Shown here: piece by piece, positions 9,538 to 20,200 of the stretch
Position numbering within the stretch: the stretch's first letter is position 1
Layout of the letters: each line of letters begins with the position of its first letter
Assembly: GCF_027111255.2 (NCBI RefSeq)
Contig: NZ_CP114285.2
Coordinates: forward strand, 186,001 to 250,000
From: Flavobacterium flavigenum
GTDB taxonomy: Bacteria; Bacteroidota; Bacteroidia; Flavobacteriales; Flavobacteriaceae
Reading direction: 5' to 3'
Length of the DNA: 64,000 bases
Translations under genes and position numbers: made by a program
The notes under the pieces: model-generated
Seen by the model: the letters and a program-made list of their open reading frames with translations, nothing else
What the model was told of the DNA's origin: nothing
Databases searched by the model: none

Positions 9538-10965
9538 ATGAATAAAATTATAGCACTCATTCTGTTAATTGCTGTTTTTAGTACCAGTACTTTTGCTTCT
9601 GAATCAGATACTATAAAAGTTGGAGCATTTGGAAAAGTTACGATTTATAGACCCAAGGTAACGCCTAATGCAGTTGTTCTGTTTGTTTCAGGAGACGGAG
9701 GCTGGAACAGCGGTGTTGTTGAAATGGCTAAAAAAATAGTAAATCAGGGTGCTTTAGTTGTCGGAATCGATATTCAGCATTATTTTAAAGAGATTAAAAA
9801 AGAAAAATCAAAATGTTATTATCCTGCGGGTGATTTTGAAGAGCTGAGTATGATTTTGCAAAAAAAGGTACAAATGAAACAGTACTTAAAACCTATATTA
9901 GTTGGATATTCCTCAGGTGCAACTTTGGTTTATGGTATGCTGGCACAAGCTCCAGCCAATACATTTAGCGGTGCCCTTGCACTGGGATTTTGTCCGGATA
10001 TAGAAACAGACAGAACATTATGTGACGGTTCCGGACTAACTTCTCATGTTTTAAAGGAAGCAAAAGCCTATTATCTGGATAAAACAGAAAAGTTAACAGC
10101 TCCCTTTATTGTGCTTCAGGGAACTACTGATCAGGTTTGTAATTATGCCGATACTAAGAAATATATGGATGGACTGAAGCAGGGTAAATTAATTTCGCTT
10201 TCTAAAGTTGGTCATGGTTTTTCGGTTACCAAAAATTGGTTACCGCAGTTTATTGGGGCTTATAAAGAGATTTTAAACCTGTCTTATACCAAACAAAAAT
10301 CAGAACAGAATTTTTTAGAAAAAGAACAACATCTTACTCCTTTGCCTTTTGAAATGCCTTTAACTATAATTCCGGCAAAAGGTAAGAACGAAGATTTACC
10401 TATTGCTTTTGTGATTTCAGGCGATGGCGGATGGACAAGTTTTGATCAGTTAGTTGGTGAAGCTTTGGCAAAGAAAGGAATTGCTGTAGTAGGATTAGAT
10501 GCCCAAAAATATTTTTGGAATGCTAAAACTCCGCTTGAAACTTCAAATTCCATATCGAAAGCTGTTGAGCATTATTTACAGCAATGGAATAAAAAAACAT
10601 TTATTATTGCCGGGTATTCATTTGGAGCCTCCATAGTGCCATTTGTAGCAGCAAATTTCACAGAGCCTTTAAAAGAAAAGTTAAAAGGGGTCTACTCTTT
10701 ATCGCCAGATATAAAAGCAGATTTTGAAATTCATATTGCCGATATGCTGAGTATGGGAAGTTCGAATGACAATTATAATGTGATTGCTGAAATGAAGAAA
10801 ATAAAACTGTACAATCCGGTTTGTTATTTTGGAAATGAAGAAGATCCTGAAACCCGTAAACGATTTTCAGAATCTGAAATTAAAGTTATTGAGTTACCAG
10901 GTTCACATCATTACAACAACGACTATAATAAAATTGCTGAAAATATTTTAAAAGAAATTAGGTGA
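9538..10965 (+). CDS. Two-domain VirJ/AcvB-like secreted hydrolase
   Basis: A 475-residue protein with an N-terminal signal peptide ending near FASES and two tandem VirJ-type alpha/beta-hydrolase domains. Each begins with a matching strand (VVLFVSGDGGWNS near residue 46 and AFVISGDGGWTSFD near 290) and each has a nucleophile elbow: G-Y-S125-S-G and G-Y-S361-F-G. AcvB of Agrobacterium has the same family architecture, lies beside an MprF homologue, and is known to hydrolyse lysyl-phosphatidylglycerol in the periplasm. The same gene order here argues for that role. The second domain keeps a late histidine (GSHHYNND). Confidence 0.87.
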   Translation: MNKIIALILLIAVFSTSTFASESDTIKVGAFGKVTIYRPKVTPNAVVLFVSGDGGWNSGVVEMAKKIVNQGALVVGIDIQHYFKEIKKEKSKCYYPAGDFEELSMILQKKVQMKQYLKPILVGYSSGATLVYGMLAQAPANTFSGALALGFCPDIETDRTLCDGSGLTSHVLKEAKAYYLDKTEKLTAPFIVLQGTTDQVCNYADTKKYMDGLKQGKLISLSKVGHGFSVTKNWLPQFIGAYKEILNLSYTKQKSEQNFLEKEQHLTPLPFEMPLTIIPAKGKNEDLPIAFVISGDGGWTSFDQLVGEALAKKGIAVVGLDAQKYFWNAKTPLETSNSISKAVEHYLQQWNKKTFIIAGYSFGASIVPFVAANFTEPLKEKLKGVYSLSPDIKADFEIHIADMLSMGSSNDNYNVIAEMKKIKLYNPVCYFGNEEDPETRKRFSESEIKVIELPGSHHYNNDYNKIAENILKEIR

Positions 10966-11133
10966 TTGTTTAAAATATAAATAGGCTTTGAACTAGTATA
11001 TTGATTAATTTTAATGAAAAATTCTCCAAAACTTTTTTAAACCAGATAATATTAATTTATATTGAAAGCTAAGATTTTTTTAACACAGTATGATATTGCT
11101 GAACTTGAGGCAAACATTTACAATTGATTTCAA

Positions 11134-12849
11134 CTATTTGAAATCTATAATTTCAAATAATAAATCGTATCGGTCGCCTAATTTTTTCTTTAACCGCTGT
11201 TTGCTTTTTTTGATTGCATCAACTGTAACACCTAATAAACTCGATATTTCGTAATTATTATAATCTAATTTTTGGAGCATTATTATTTTGAGATTAGATT
11301 CTTTTAATTCCGGGAAATTCTCCATTACGTTATTGTAAAAACTGTTATGCTGTTTTATAAACTCTCTTTTAAAGGTATTCCAGTTTTCATCTGTCATTAA
11401 ATGAGAGTTTAATATTTCTTTTAGTTTTATTTTATCTTCTTCTAAATGTGTCGAAGAGAAGCTTTTAATCTCTTTAATCTCATTCTGTAAAATGGATATT
11501 TGTTTGTTTTTATTGCTAATATGTTCATTATAAGTGTCTATTTCCGAGCTGGCAACATTGAGTTTTTGTTCAAAAAACAATCGGTCGTTTTCGAGTTTTA
11601 TTCTTTTTGTTTCTAATTTTTTATTTAAAGAATGATATGCGACCAGGCTCAATAAAATGGTTAAGCTCAAAATGATAATAAAAAGACGTTCTGTTCTTTG
11701 TCCTTTTTCTAATTCTAATCGAATTTTCTTAGCATCATTTTCATATTTCTTTTTCTGAATAAGCCAATATGATTTCTGTAATACGGTTTTACCGTTTGTT
11801 TTTAGCAGAAATTCCTCAAGTACTTTAAGCTGTCTTCTTAGAAGCAATTCTTTTCCGGGGTTTTTACCGTTTAAAATATTCAGTTTTAATTCAATTATTT
11901 CTTTTAATGAACTCCTGTAGTATGATTTTGAACTTGCAATTTTTCCAGCTTTTTCCAGAATTTTTCCAGCTTCTGTTGCAATATTTAGTTTTAAAAGAAT
12001 TTTGGCTAATAAGATAGAAGCATACATTTCATTCTTATCAATTTTAAACTTTTGCGAATAAAAAACATCCTTTTTTAAAAGATTTACAGCATCTTTTAGA
12101 TTACCTTTTTTTTCATAAACAAGTGCTTTGTCGCCTAAGATTTTTGCGTATCGGATACTATCGTTCACTTTTAATGCTATGGCTTCCGATCTGCTAAAGT
12201 AAAGCATTGCATTTGCTAAATCATTATTCCTAAAATAACAATTTCCAATGGCATTTAAAACCCCAGCAGATTCTGATGATGGTTTTTTCATGTATTGCAT
12301 CGATTTTTTATAATAACCAATGGCAGAATTATCTTCGACAGTAGACATTATCCAGCCAAAGAATTTGAAAGTTTCTTCAGGCTGAATTATTTTTGATGGA
12401 TCAATCTGACTTGTTTCTTCCATTGTTTTAAGTACAATCGGAATCAGTTTATCAATTTGGCAATAGAAATATAAGTATTTTGAATAATTCAATTTTGTCC
12501 AAATAATAAGACTTGGATCTTTTAGCTTTTTAGATTCTTCAATTGATTTTAAGTAATAATATTCACTTCGTTTATTTATTTTGTCAAAGAAAACAGAATA
12601 ACCGTTTGCAAGCAATGCGTGATATAAAACAGATGATGTTTTGCCCGAAGATTTTTCTAAATAAGCCAACCGTTTTTTGAGTTCAACAGTATCTTTTTTA
12701 GGCTTATTTTCTTTGATAATTATCGATTCAATAGTACTGATTAAATCTGTAGAAGAATATTGGGATAGCTCTCGCGCATGTGAATTTTGAGAGAGAAAAA
12801 GGGCGAATAACACAAAAAAGAGTCTGTTTTTTTTTATACAGAAAATCAT
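11134..12849 (-). CDS. TPR-containing membrane regulator with C-terminal HTH
   Basis: A 571-residue protein. The N-terminus has a signal-like hydrophobic stretch, and residues 50-330 form tetratricopeptide-like helical repeats (NAIGNCYFRNNDLANAMLYF, AKILGDKALVYEKKGNLKDA). A single transmembrane segment follows at about 386-403, then a coiled coil, and a LuxR-like HTH at the C-terminus (NYEISSLLGVTVDAIKKSKQR). This layout, sensing repeats outside and DNA binding inside, is widespread in Flavobacteria but poorly characterised. It is divergent from the secreted cluster starting at 13326 and is the obvious candidate regulator, though not proven. Confidence 0.85.
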   Translation of the reverse strand: MIFCIKKNRLFFVLFALFLSQNSHARELSQYSSTDLISTIESIIIKENKPKKDTVELKKRLAYLEKSSGKTSSVLYHALLANGYSVFFDKINKRSEYYYLKSIEESKKLKDPSLIIWTKLNYSKYLYFYCQIDKLIPIVLKTMEETSQIDPSKIIQPEETFKFFGWIMSTVEDNSAIGYYKKSMQYMKKPSSESAGVLNAIGNCYFRNNDLANAMLYFSRSEAIALKVNDSIRYAKILGDKALVYEKKGNLKDAVNLLKKDVFYSQKFKIDKNEMYASILLAKILLKLNIATEAGKILEKAGKIASSKSYYRSSLKEIIELKLNILNGKNPGKELLLRRQLKVLEEFLLKTNGKTVLQKSYWLIQKKKYENDAKKIRLELEKGQRTERLFIIILSLTILLSLVAYHSLNKKLETKRIKLENDRLFFEQKLNVASSEIDTYNEHISNKNKQISILQNEIKEIKSFSSTHLEEDKIKLKEILNSHLMTDENWNTFKREFIKQHNSFYNNVMENFPELKESNLKIIMLQKLDYNNYEISSLLGVTVDAIKKSKQRLKKKLGDRYDLLFEIIDFK

Positions 12850-13252
12850 TTTGAAATAGGGCTTGTTAGAAGTGGCTAAACTATAAAAATAAATGTCTTT
12901 TTAAATAAAAAAGTAGCGCAACAGCATTTTTTTTTTAAAACTATTGGTTTGAAAATCTTAATTATAAAATTTTTCTTATACTCTTTAAATTTCATTTCAG
13001 AATAAACAGAAAAAGATATTTGATATTAGGTAAATTCTTTGAAAGATATTTCCAATGCAATGAAGTTGAAAGCAATTCCTTTGTAATATGTTCCAATGAA
13101 ACAAAAAAAAATCACTTTTACTGCAATTTCTAAAACCTTACAAAAAGTATTTTTTTTTAAGTATTTGTAATTTAATATTTTGTGCTTTTTAGGAACGTAA
13201 TTTGTCCCCTTTTTGTCTCTGCCTATTATTTAAATAGTCATTTTTTTTGAAA

Positions 13253-13260
13253 TAATTTTG
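13253..13260 (+). promoter_or_regulatory. Bacteroidota -7 promoter box TAATTTTG
   Basis: Matches TAnnTTTG and lies 65 bp before the ATG of the tail-collar gene. No clear -33 element at usual spacing. Confidence 0.4.
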
Positions 13261-13273
13261 GGCTTTATTTATG

Positions 13274-13288
13274 AGATGTGACACATCT
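13274..13288. promoter_or_regulatory. Palindromic operator-like site
   Basis: AGATGTG-A-CACATCT is a perfect 7-bp inverted repeat around one base, 13 bp downstream of the -7 box. That puts it near the transcription start, where a bound protein would block RNA polymerase. It is the most symmetrical site in the spacer and could bind the HTH regulator encoded at 11134-12849. Confidence 0.45.
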
Positions 13289-13325
13289 TAATTTATGTCG
13301 AATTTTTAATTTTTAAATAATATCT

Positions 13326-14201
13326 ATGAAAACAAAATTATTTTTAATGTTTTGCCTTTTTTTGGCAGCAATTTCTAATTACGCCCAAAGTTCAGCCACT
13401 CAGTCAGGAATAGCAGTACAGGGAATTGCCAGAGATGCAAACAATACAGCTTTAACAAATCAGACCATCGATCTTACTTTTACACTGTATTATCTGGATG
13501 CTTCAAGTATCGAACAGACTATTTATAAAGTTACAAGAAAAGTCACAACCGATGCGTTTGGAGTATTTTCGGATGTAATAGATCCAACGGCAGTTAACAA
13601 CAACTTATTTGCTAACAATGCTGCTTATCTTAGAATTGAAAAAGGTTCAGAGTTGATTTCTGATGAAAAACTGCGTCATGTGCCATATGCAATAGCTGCC
13701 AATAACGGTGTTCCAACCGGTTCTATTATGCCTTTCATCGGGACTGTTGCTCCAGAAGGATGGGTACTTTGCAACGGAGCAGCCCTTCCCACTACTGCTA
13801 AAGCTTTGATTGCTATGGTTGGGAATAATGCACCAAACCTGCAAGGTATGTTTTTAAGAGGTACAGGAATAAATCCAGTAAATAATGAGGCTGGACCGGC
13901 TTTAAAAGCAACACAGAATGAAGAGTTGAAGAGTCACTTACATGGAAAAGGTACATTAACTACCGGAACAGCTGGTAACCACAACCATGCTAATGGAAGC
14001 AGTAATATGCTTATGAATTATACCGGAAGCAACACATCTGACGGATTAGATAATACGGGTAATGAAGTTGATTTAATGAGCATGAAAGCTATGCTTGATG
14101 CAGGTAATCATACTCATACAATTTCTGGAGAAACGGCTGCTTCAGGCGGAAACGAGACTCGTCCTGTTAACTATGGTGTAAATTATATCATCAAATTATA
14201 A
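13326..14201 (+). CDS. Secreted phage tail-collar domain protein
   Basis: A 291-residue exported protein. A signal peptide ends around NYAQSS (about residue 21). Residues 30-125 form a beta-rich domain common at the N-terminus of Bacteroidota surface proteins (AVQGIARDANN..., ending LRHVPYAIAANN). A phage tail collar domain follows (GSIMPFIGTVAPEGWVLCNG, QGMFLRGTG), and the C-terminus ETRPVNYGVNYIIK is characteristic of this fold. Despite the phage name, no other phage gene is nearby and the signal peptide argues for a surface role. The giant T9SS protein starts 10 bp after its stop, so the two are surely co-transcribed. Confidence 0.87.
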   Translation: MKTKLFLMFCLFLAAISNYAQSSATQSGIAVQGIARDANNTALTNQTIDLTFTLYYLDASSIEQTIYKVTRKVTTDAFGVFSDVIDPTAVNNNLFANNAAYLRIEKGSELISDEKLRHVPYAIAANNGVPTGSIMPFIGTVAPEGWVLCNGAALPTTAKALIAMVGNNAPNLQGMFLRGTGINPVNNEAGPALKATQNEELKSHLHGKGTLTTGTAGNHNHANGSSNMLMNYTGSNTSDGLDNTGNEVDLMSMKAMLDAGNHTHTISGETAASGGNETRPVNYGVNYIIKL

Positions 14202-14211
14202 AGCTGCAATT

Positions 14212-17200
14212 ATGAAGAAAATAATTGCAATTCTCGGAATATTTGTTCTGGGATCGGGACTCTATGCTCAAAATAACACTGGAGGAGCGAGAATAATACC
14301 CGTTTCGCAGGCAATTCAAAAAAATGGTTTCAGCATACAGGTTGGACTTCCATTTTTAGGTCAAAACAAAACAGGTCCAAGACTTACAAATCCTGCTGAT
14401 ATTCGTTTTCCATGGAATACACTTTACTTATATAAAACTTTTGCAGAAGAGTCTTTTGGAGTTTCAAAGGGTTTTTATGGCGATAAGGTTTTAATTACAT
14501 GGGATTTAAGAGCCAATGAAAACCTTGTAAAAAGTATCAAAATCTACAGGAGGGTTTATTCAGAGGCGGGCAATCTTCCGTATAATTTAGTAGTCACTCT
14601 TTCTTCTACAGAAACTACTTACGAAGATAAATATGTAGAAGGAGGTGTTTTGTACGAATATAAAGTAGAGGCGCAGGGAATTAGTTCAACGCCGGAACTA
14701 TATAGTACTTATATAACCGGTGTAGGATATCGAAATCCGACAGCTGTGGTAACAGGTAGTATAAGTTATAAGGGCGGAAATCCTGTAAAAGATGTTGTGG
14801 TTACAGCAACTCCTAGCGGCAGTGATGTTGCTAAGGGAAGTGCTTTAAATATTCCGGCTTCAGGTTTTGTAGATATTAAAGATTTAAGTTCAACAATTTC
14901 GAATTCAGCAACTTTTCAGGCATGGGTAAAACCAAATGGAGCTCACACAAGTGATTCAGAAGCTGCTATTCGATTGTTTAATATCTCTAGTTCTAAAAGT
15001 TCGGATAATATTGATGTAACCGTAAAACTAAATTCGGTTGCTAACTCCATTGATGTTAACATTGGAAGTAATAAATATACTTTAACGAATTATTTTCCTT
15101 CGGGTAATTTAAACTCAAGAGGAAATGATTTGCTTGTCCCAGTTTCAGATTTTAATAAATCTTTTGTGCATTTTACAGTCGTAATCAATGATAATCAGAC
15201 TCCTTTATTATATGTGAACGGAAGGCAGATTACGCAAGCTTACAAAACAGAAGCAGACAGTAAATTAAAAGGTGTTGATGCCTCTTATACTGCTCCATAT
15301 TTTAATGTAACAATCCCTACCGGAACAATAAACCTTTCTGGCGTAACCTGGGATAATGCTAAAGTTGGAGGAGGAAGATCAAGCTACGTTGATGAAATTA
15401 GGATTTGGAAAGCGGCTTTAGAATCTTCTGTAATTAGAACAGATTATTCAAGATTTATAAGCGGAAACGATTCCAGAATGGTTACCTACTTAAGGGCTAA
15501 TGAAAAAGCAGGAAGTTATGCTTATGATTTGTCCCGAAGTGGTTTTAATTATAACGAAAATCACGGTAAACTTTGGGATGGTAATACTCCGGTAAATAAT
15601 AAAGTTTTATGGGCTGTAGAGGCGGATAATTATCCAACAACTTCTCAATTAGGTATTTTAGGGGTTACAGACAGTAAAGGAAATTACCAAATCAGTGCCA
15701 TTCAATATTCGGGTACGGGAGAATCTTACAACATTACCCCAATGTATGGTCAGCATAAATTCGAACCAAATCAACAGTTGGTTTATTTAGGATTAGGTTC
15801 TGAAGTAGTAAATAAAATTGATTTTGTTGATCAGTCATCATTTAGCTTTAAAGGTGTAGTTGCTTATGATACTCGTGGAGTTTTTCCTTCTTATGTGAAA
15901 GTAGACGGGAAAAAAACTGAAAATAAAAATGATGCATGGATTGATGGAGGAGCCAATATTCTTGATGAAGGATACAACTATTATGAAATCAATGGTGAAA
16001 AGTTTCCTAAAGCAAAATATTGGAAAAATGATGGAGAAACACCAACAGATAAGTCAGACGATTATTTAGAGCGTTATGCTTCAATCTATACAGCTGGAGC
16101 AAATATATATATCGACGGAAATATTGTGCTGGATGCCAATAACATTCCGGTAGTTACAGATGATAATGGTTATTTTGATGTAAGTGTACCTATTGGAAAA
16201 CATTATATTACAATTAAAAAAGACGGACATGAATTTGCTTATAGCGGACGATTCCCGGGTGCTATTAGTGAATTTAAAGAGTTTTTCGAAGACTCGAACG
16301 AGCCGGTTTATTTTGTAGACAACACCAAAGTTACCATAGTAGGTAAAGTAGTTGGAGGTGCTGTAGAGGCTGAAAAAGCTATTGGTTTTGGTGGCACTGG
16401 TCTGGTAACAAAAACGATTACCGATTCAGGAATAACAAAAAATCTTGAAGTCAGTGCAAAAAACAATATTGGTAAAGCTGATTTTACATTAGGTTATGCA
16501 CCAGTTGGGGCCACGGTTACCAATTACACCAAGTTTAATTTTACAAGTAATACAGCTTCAGGGGAATACAGGGTTGCGGTATTGCCTTTAAAATATAATT
16601 TGGAAGCAAATGATTTGGTTATTAAAAGCAACTCAGGTGTTTCGTTATTAAAAGCAGGAACAACAGAAACATTTGATTTTACTGAAATACCAACGGTAAA
16701 AACGCCTGAATTTAAGTATAAAGAAAATAATGTAGATAAAACCTTAACAGGAATACCGTATCATTACGAGAAAAGTTTTACATACAGGTCAACTCCTGTA
16801 TTGCAGGTAATCGAACAGACTTCTGATAAAACGATTGATGTTGCCGGAACGCAAGTATCTACACAAAACTTTGCAAAACCAATTTATTCCCAATTTACGA
16901 GGTATAAAATTGTAATGAATCGTTTTGAACGTTATACCAATAATGATTCAGGTACAGCTGTAGAAGTAAAAGTTCCAGTAACAGATGGTGAATTGGTAAA
17001 AACAAACAATCTTGCTTTACCAAATTCAGAGACCATCACAACAGACGGTAGTACTTTAACATATACATTTAAAGGAGGAGTTCCTTCAATTACGCCGCCG
17101 TTTGAGATAAAAAGTACTTTAAAATACCGATTAAACGAAGTTGATTATCCAGTTGAAAACTTTAACGATACCGGAATTATCTTAGGAGGTGCATCAGACG

Positions 17201-20200
17201 GAAGCCAGACATTTGTTACTGAAGCTCCAGATGTTCCTGCCATAATTTTAAGAGACCCGCCGGGATCTAACAGTTTTGCGACTATAGAAAAAGGAGAAAG
17301 TATTTCTTTTACCTCTGAAGCCTCTCTGGCGCATCAGGAAGGATTTACACAAAACGTTACTGTTCATGCAGGATTGCATTTTGAGGTTAGCGGCGGGATA
17401 GTTCCTACACCAGTAGTAGAGGCAACAGCAACAAATAATGTAGATGTTGGAGTTGGACTTAACAATACTTCTAATAATGGTAAAAGCGTTACAAGTACTT
17501 TTACTTTCAGCAAGGCAATATCAACTAGTGATGCAACAGATTATGTAGGTTCAGATGGTGATTTATACATTGGAAACTCTAAAAATATGTTTTATGGTAC
17601 TTTTGATAACATTGAAGCATCTAAAAAAATACCTGTAAAAACGGTAAACGGAGTTACTGTAGAATTGGGAGCTAATGAATATATAAACTTAGGAACTAGT
17701 ATTGATCCTGTTTATGTAAGCAAGCAAAAAGCATTGATTTTAAATGATCAAACCAGTCCTACATTTTTCGTATACTCGCAAAAACATATTCTGAATACAT
17801 TAATTCCAGAATATGAACAATTTATTACTACAAATCTAAATGGACAAAATCCTAATTCAGAAGAAAATAAAAGAAAAAGGGACCAGTATACTGAAAAAAT
17901 AAGATTGTGGAGAAAGATAATATTAGAAAACGAAAGGACTAAATATACAGCAAAAAACTCTCCTGAGGCATTTAAAGCAGGTTTAGCAGGAGTTATAACC
18001 AAGTTTAAAAATGAGATAAACAATGTTTATGATAATGTCAGCGATCCTGTTGCTAAACAAAAACTGACGAATCAGCTTAATCAATCCAATACAATTAAAA
18101 ATTTATTGGAATCTAATTTCCTGAAAAATATTTCATTTGATGCAGGTTTAGGTTCTTATACACAAAGTGTAGAAACAAGTATTGTAGCAGCAGAACCTAC
18201 ATCTTATAATCTTGTTATTGACGAATCTGTAGCTTTAGAGCTTGGATTTCTTTTCAATAAAGTAGGAGTTGTGAGTAAGACAAACTCTTTCTTTCAACAG
18301 GATATAAATTCTTCATTATCAGAAGAAAAAACGACTACTACAAATATAAGTTACACCATTAAAGATAATGATAAAGCCAACTTTTTAAGTGTAAACGTAA
18401 TAGATTCGTTTGATGGTAATGGACCAGTTTTTATTAGTCAGGGAGGAAGAACTTCATGTCCGTATGAAGGTGAAGAATTAACTCATTTTTATAATAAAAC
18501 GGACTACAGCGAGACGGCCACTGTAATTAATGAGCTGGTTGGTGATAAACGTGAAAAGTTAAACTTTGCTACACAAAAAGTAGAAGTACCTGTACTTATG
18601 GTAACCAACAACGATGTTAGTAACGTTGTAGAAACTAAAAAAGCTGAATTTGAATTAAAACTTCAAAATAACAGTGCATCCGGTTCTGATGCTGATTTCT
18701 TATTAGTTGTGGATAATACTACTAATCCAAATAATGCTATAATTAATATTGAGCCAAACGGTACAATTGTAAATGTACCTTATGGAAAAGAAGTTATTTA
18801 TAAACTGACTTTAGGTAAATCTATTTCAGATATTTATGATTATAAGGACATAAAAATCAGACTGCAGTCATTATGTGACGGTGCAGATGTAAGTTCAGAA
18901 GTGCTTGTTTCGGCAAGTTTCGTTCCATCATGCTCAAGTGTAACGGTAAGCGCGCCGCTGAACAACTGGGTACACAATAGAGAAAAAGCATTTAATACAG
19001 ATGGATCAACTAAGCCGTTAGCTATAAATTTAACAGGTTATAACACCAAATTTAAAAGTTTCAAGAAAATTGATCTGGAGTACAAATTAGCAACAAGTCC
19101 AAACTGGATTCGTCTTCACACGTATTATGGAACTCCTGAATTTTATAATGAAGCGGTAAATAATAAAGAAACTGAGATTTCATCGATTGGCGCGGCTACG
19201 ACCTTAAGTTATAATTTTGATATTGCTGGCTTAAAATTAGCAGATGGTAAATATCAAATCAGGGCCAGAAGTACGTGTACCAATGATACAGAATTTATAT
19301 CTGAAATCATTACAGGACTTGTAGATTTAAGTGCGCCTCAATTATTCGGTACACCTTTGCCTACAAACGGCATCTTAAGTGCTGGTGATGATTTGAAAGT
19401 AAATTTTAATGAAAATATCTTCTATAATCCTGCAGTAAGTACAATCGAAATAAAAGGAGAGACAAATCAATTAAAAATTGATCACAATGTAAGTTTACGT
19501 TTCGAAGGCAGTAACAATACGGCAGTAATCAATAGTCCTAAAATTAGTTCAGGGAATTTAAGTCTTGAATTTTGGTTGAATAATGAAACCAAAACTTCAA
19601 ACGCTTCTATCGTTTCTCAGGATGGCGGTTTAAATATCGGCTTAAGCAACGGAAATATTTCCTTCACATTAGGGGATGTTACTGTTCAAGGTGGATTGAA
19701 AAACGACAATCTATTCCATCATTATGCTTTTACATACAACAGCGGCAATGGTGATTATAGAATTTTTGAAGATGATACTGAAATTGCTTCGAAAAGCGGT
19801 AAAGCTAACATGCAATTTGCCAATAATAATACTTTGTTAGTAGGAGGGAATACCTTTACAGGAAACCTACATGATCTTCGTTTATGGAATAAAGCATTAA
19901 GCAGAGAAGATTCTTATTCAAAAATGTATTCTAAATTAATAGGTAACGAAGCTAATCTGGTTGGGTTTTGGCCAATGAATGAAGGAAGGGATGCTTTAGC
20001 TAAAGATTTAGCAAGATTTAAGCATGCAACTGTAAACACTTCATGGGATATCAAGCCAAAAGGAAATTCGTATGACTTTGCTAACGGACAATATTTAGCA
20101 ATGGACAATGTGAACTTTGTTCAGATCACTAAAGAAATGGACGCCACTATGGAGTTTTGGATTAAAACCGGAACTTCTCAGGAAGCTACTATTTTCTCAA

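Larger units (their letters stand above)
12850..13325. other. Divergent control region of regulator and secreted cluster
   Basis: A 476-bp AT-rich spacer with several poly-T and poly-A tracts and no credible ORF. It contains the promoter box and palindrome listed separately, both placed for the rightward transcript. Confidence 0.5.

Noticed and set aside
13326..14201. Phage tail or contractile injection system component
   Set aside because: The tail-collar fold suggests it, but the protein has a signal peptide and no baseplate, sheath or tube gene is nearby.
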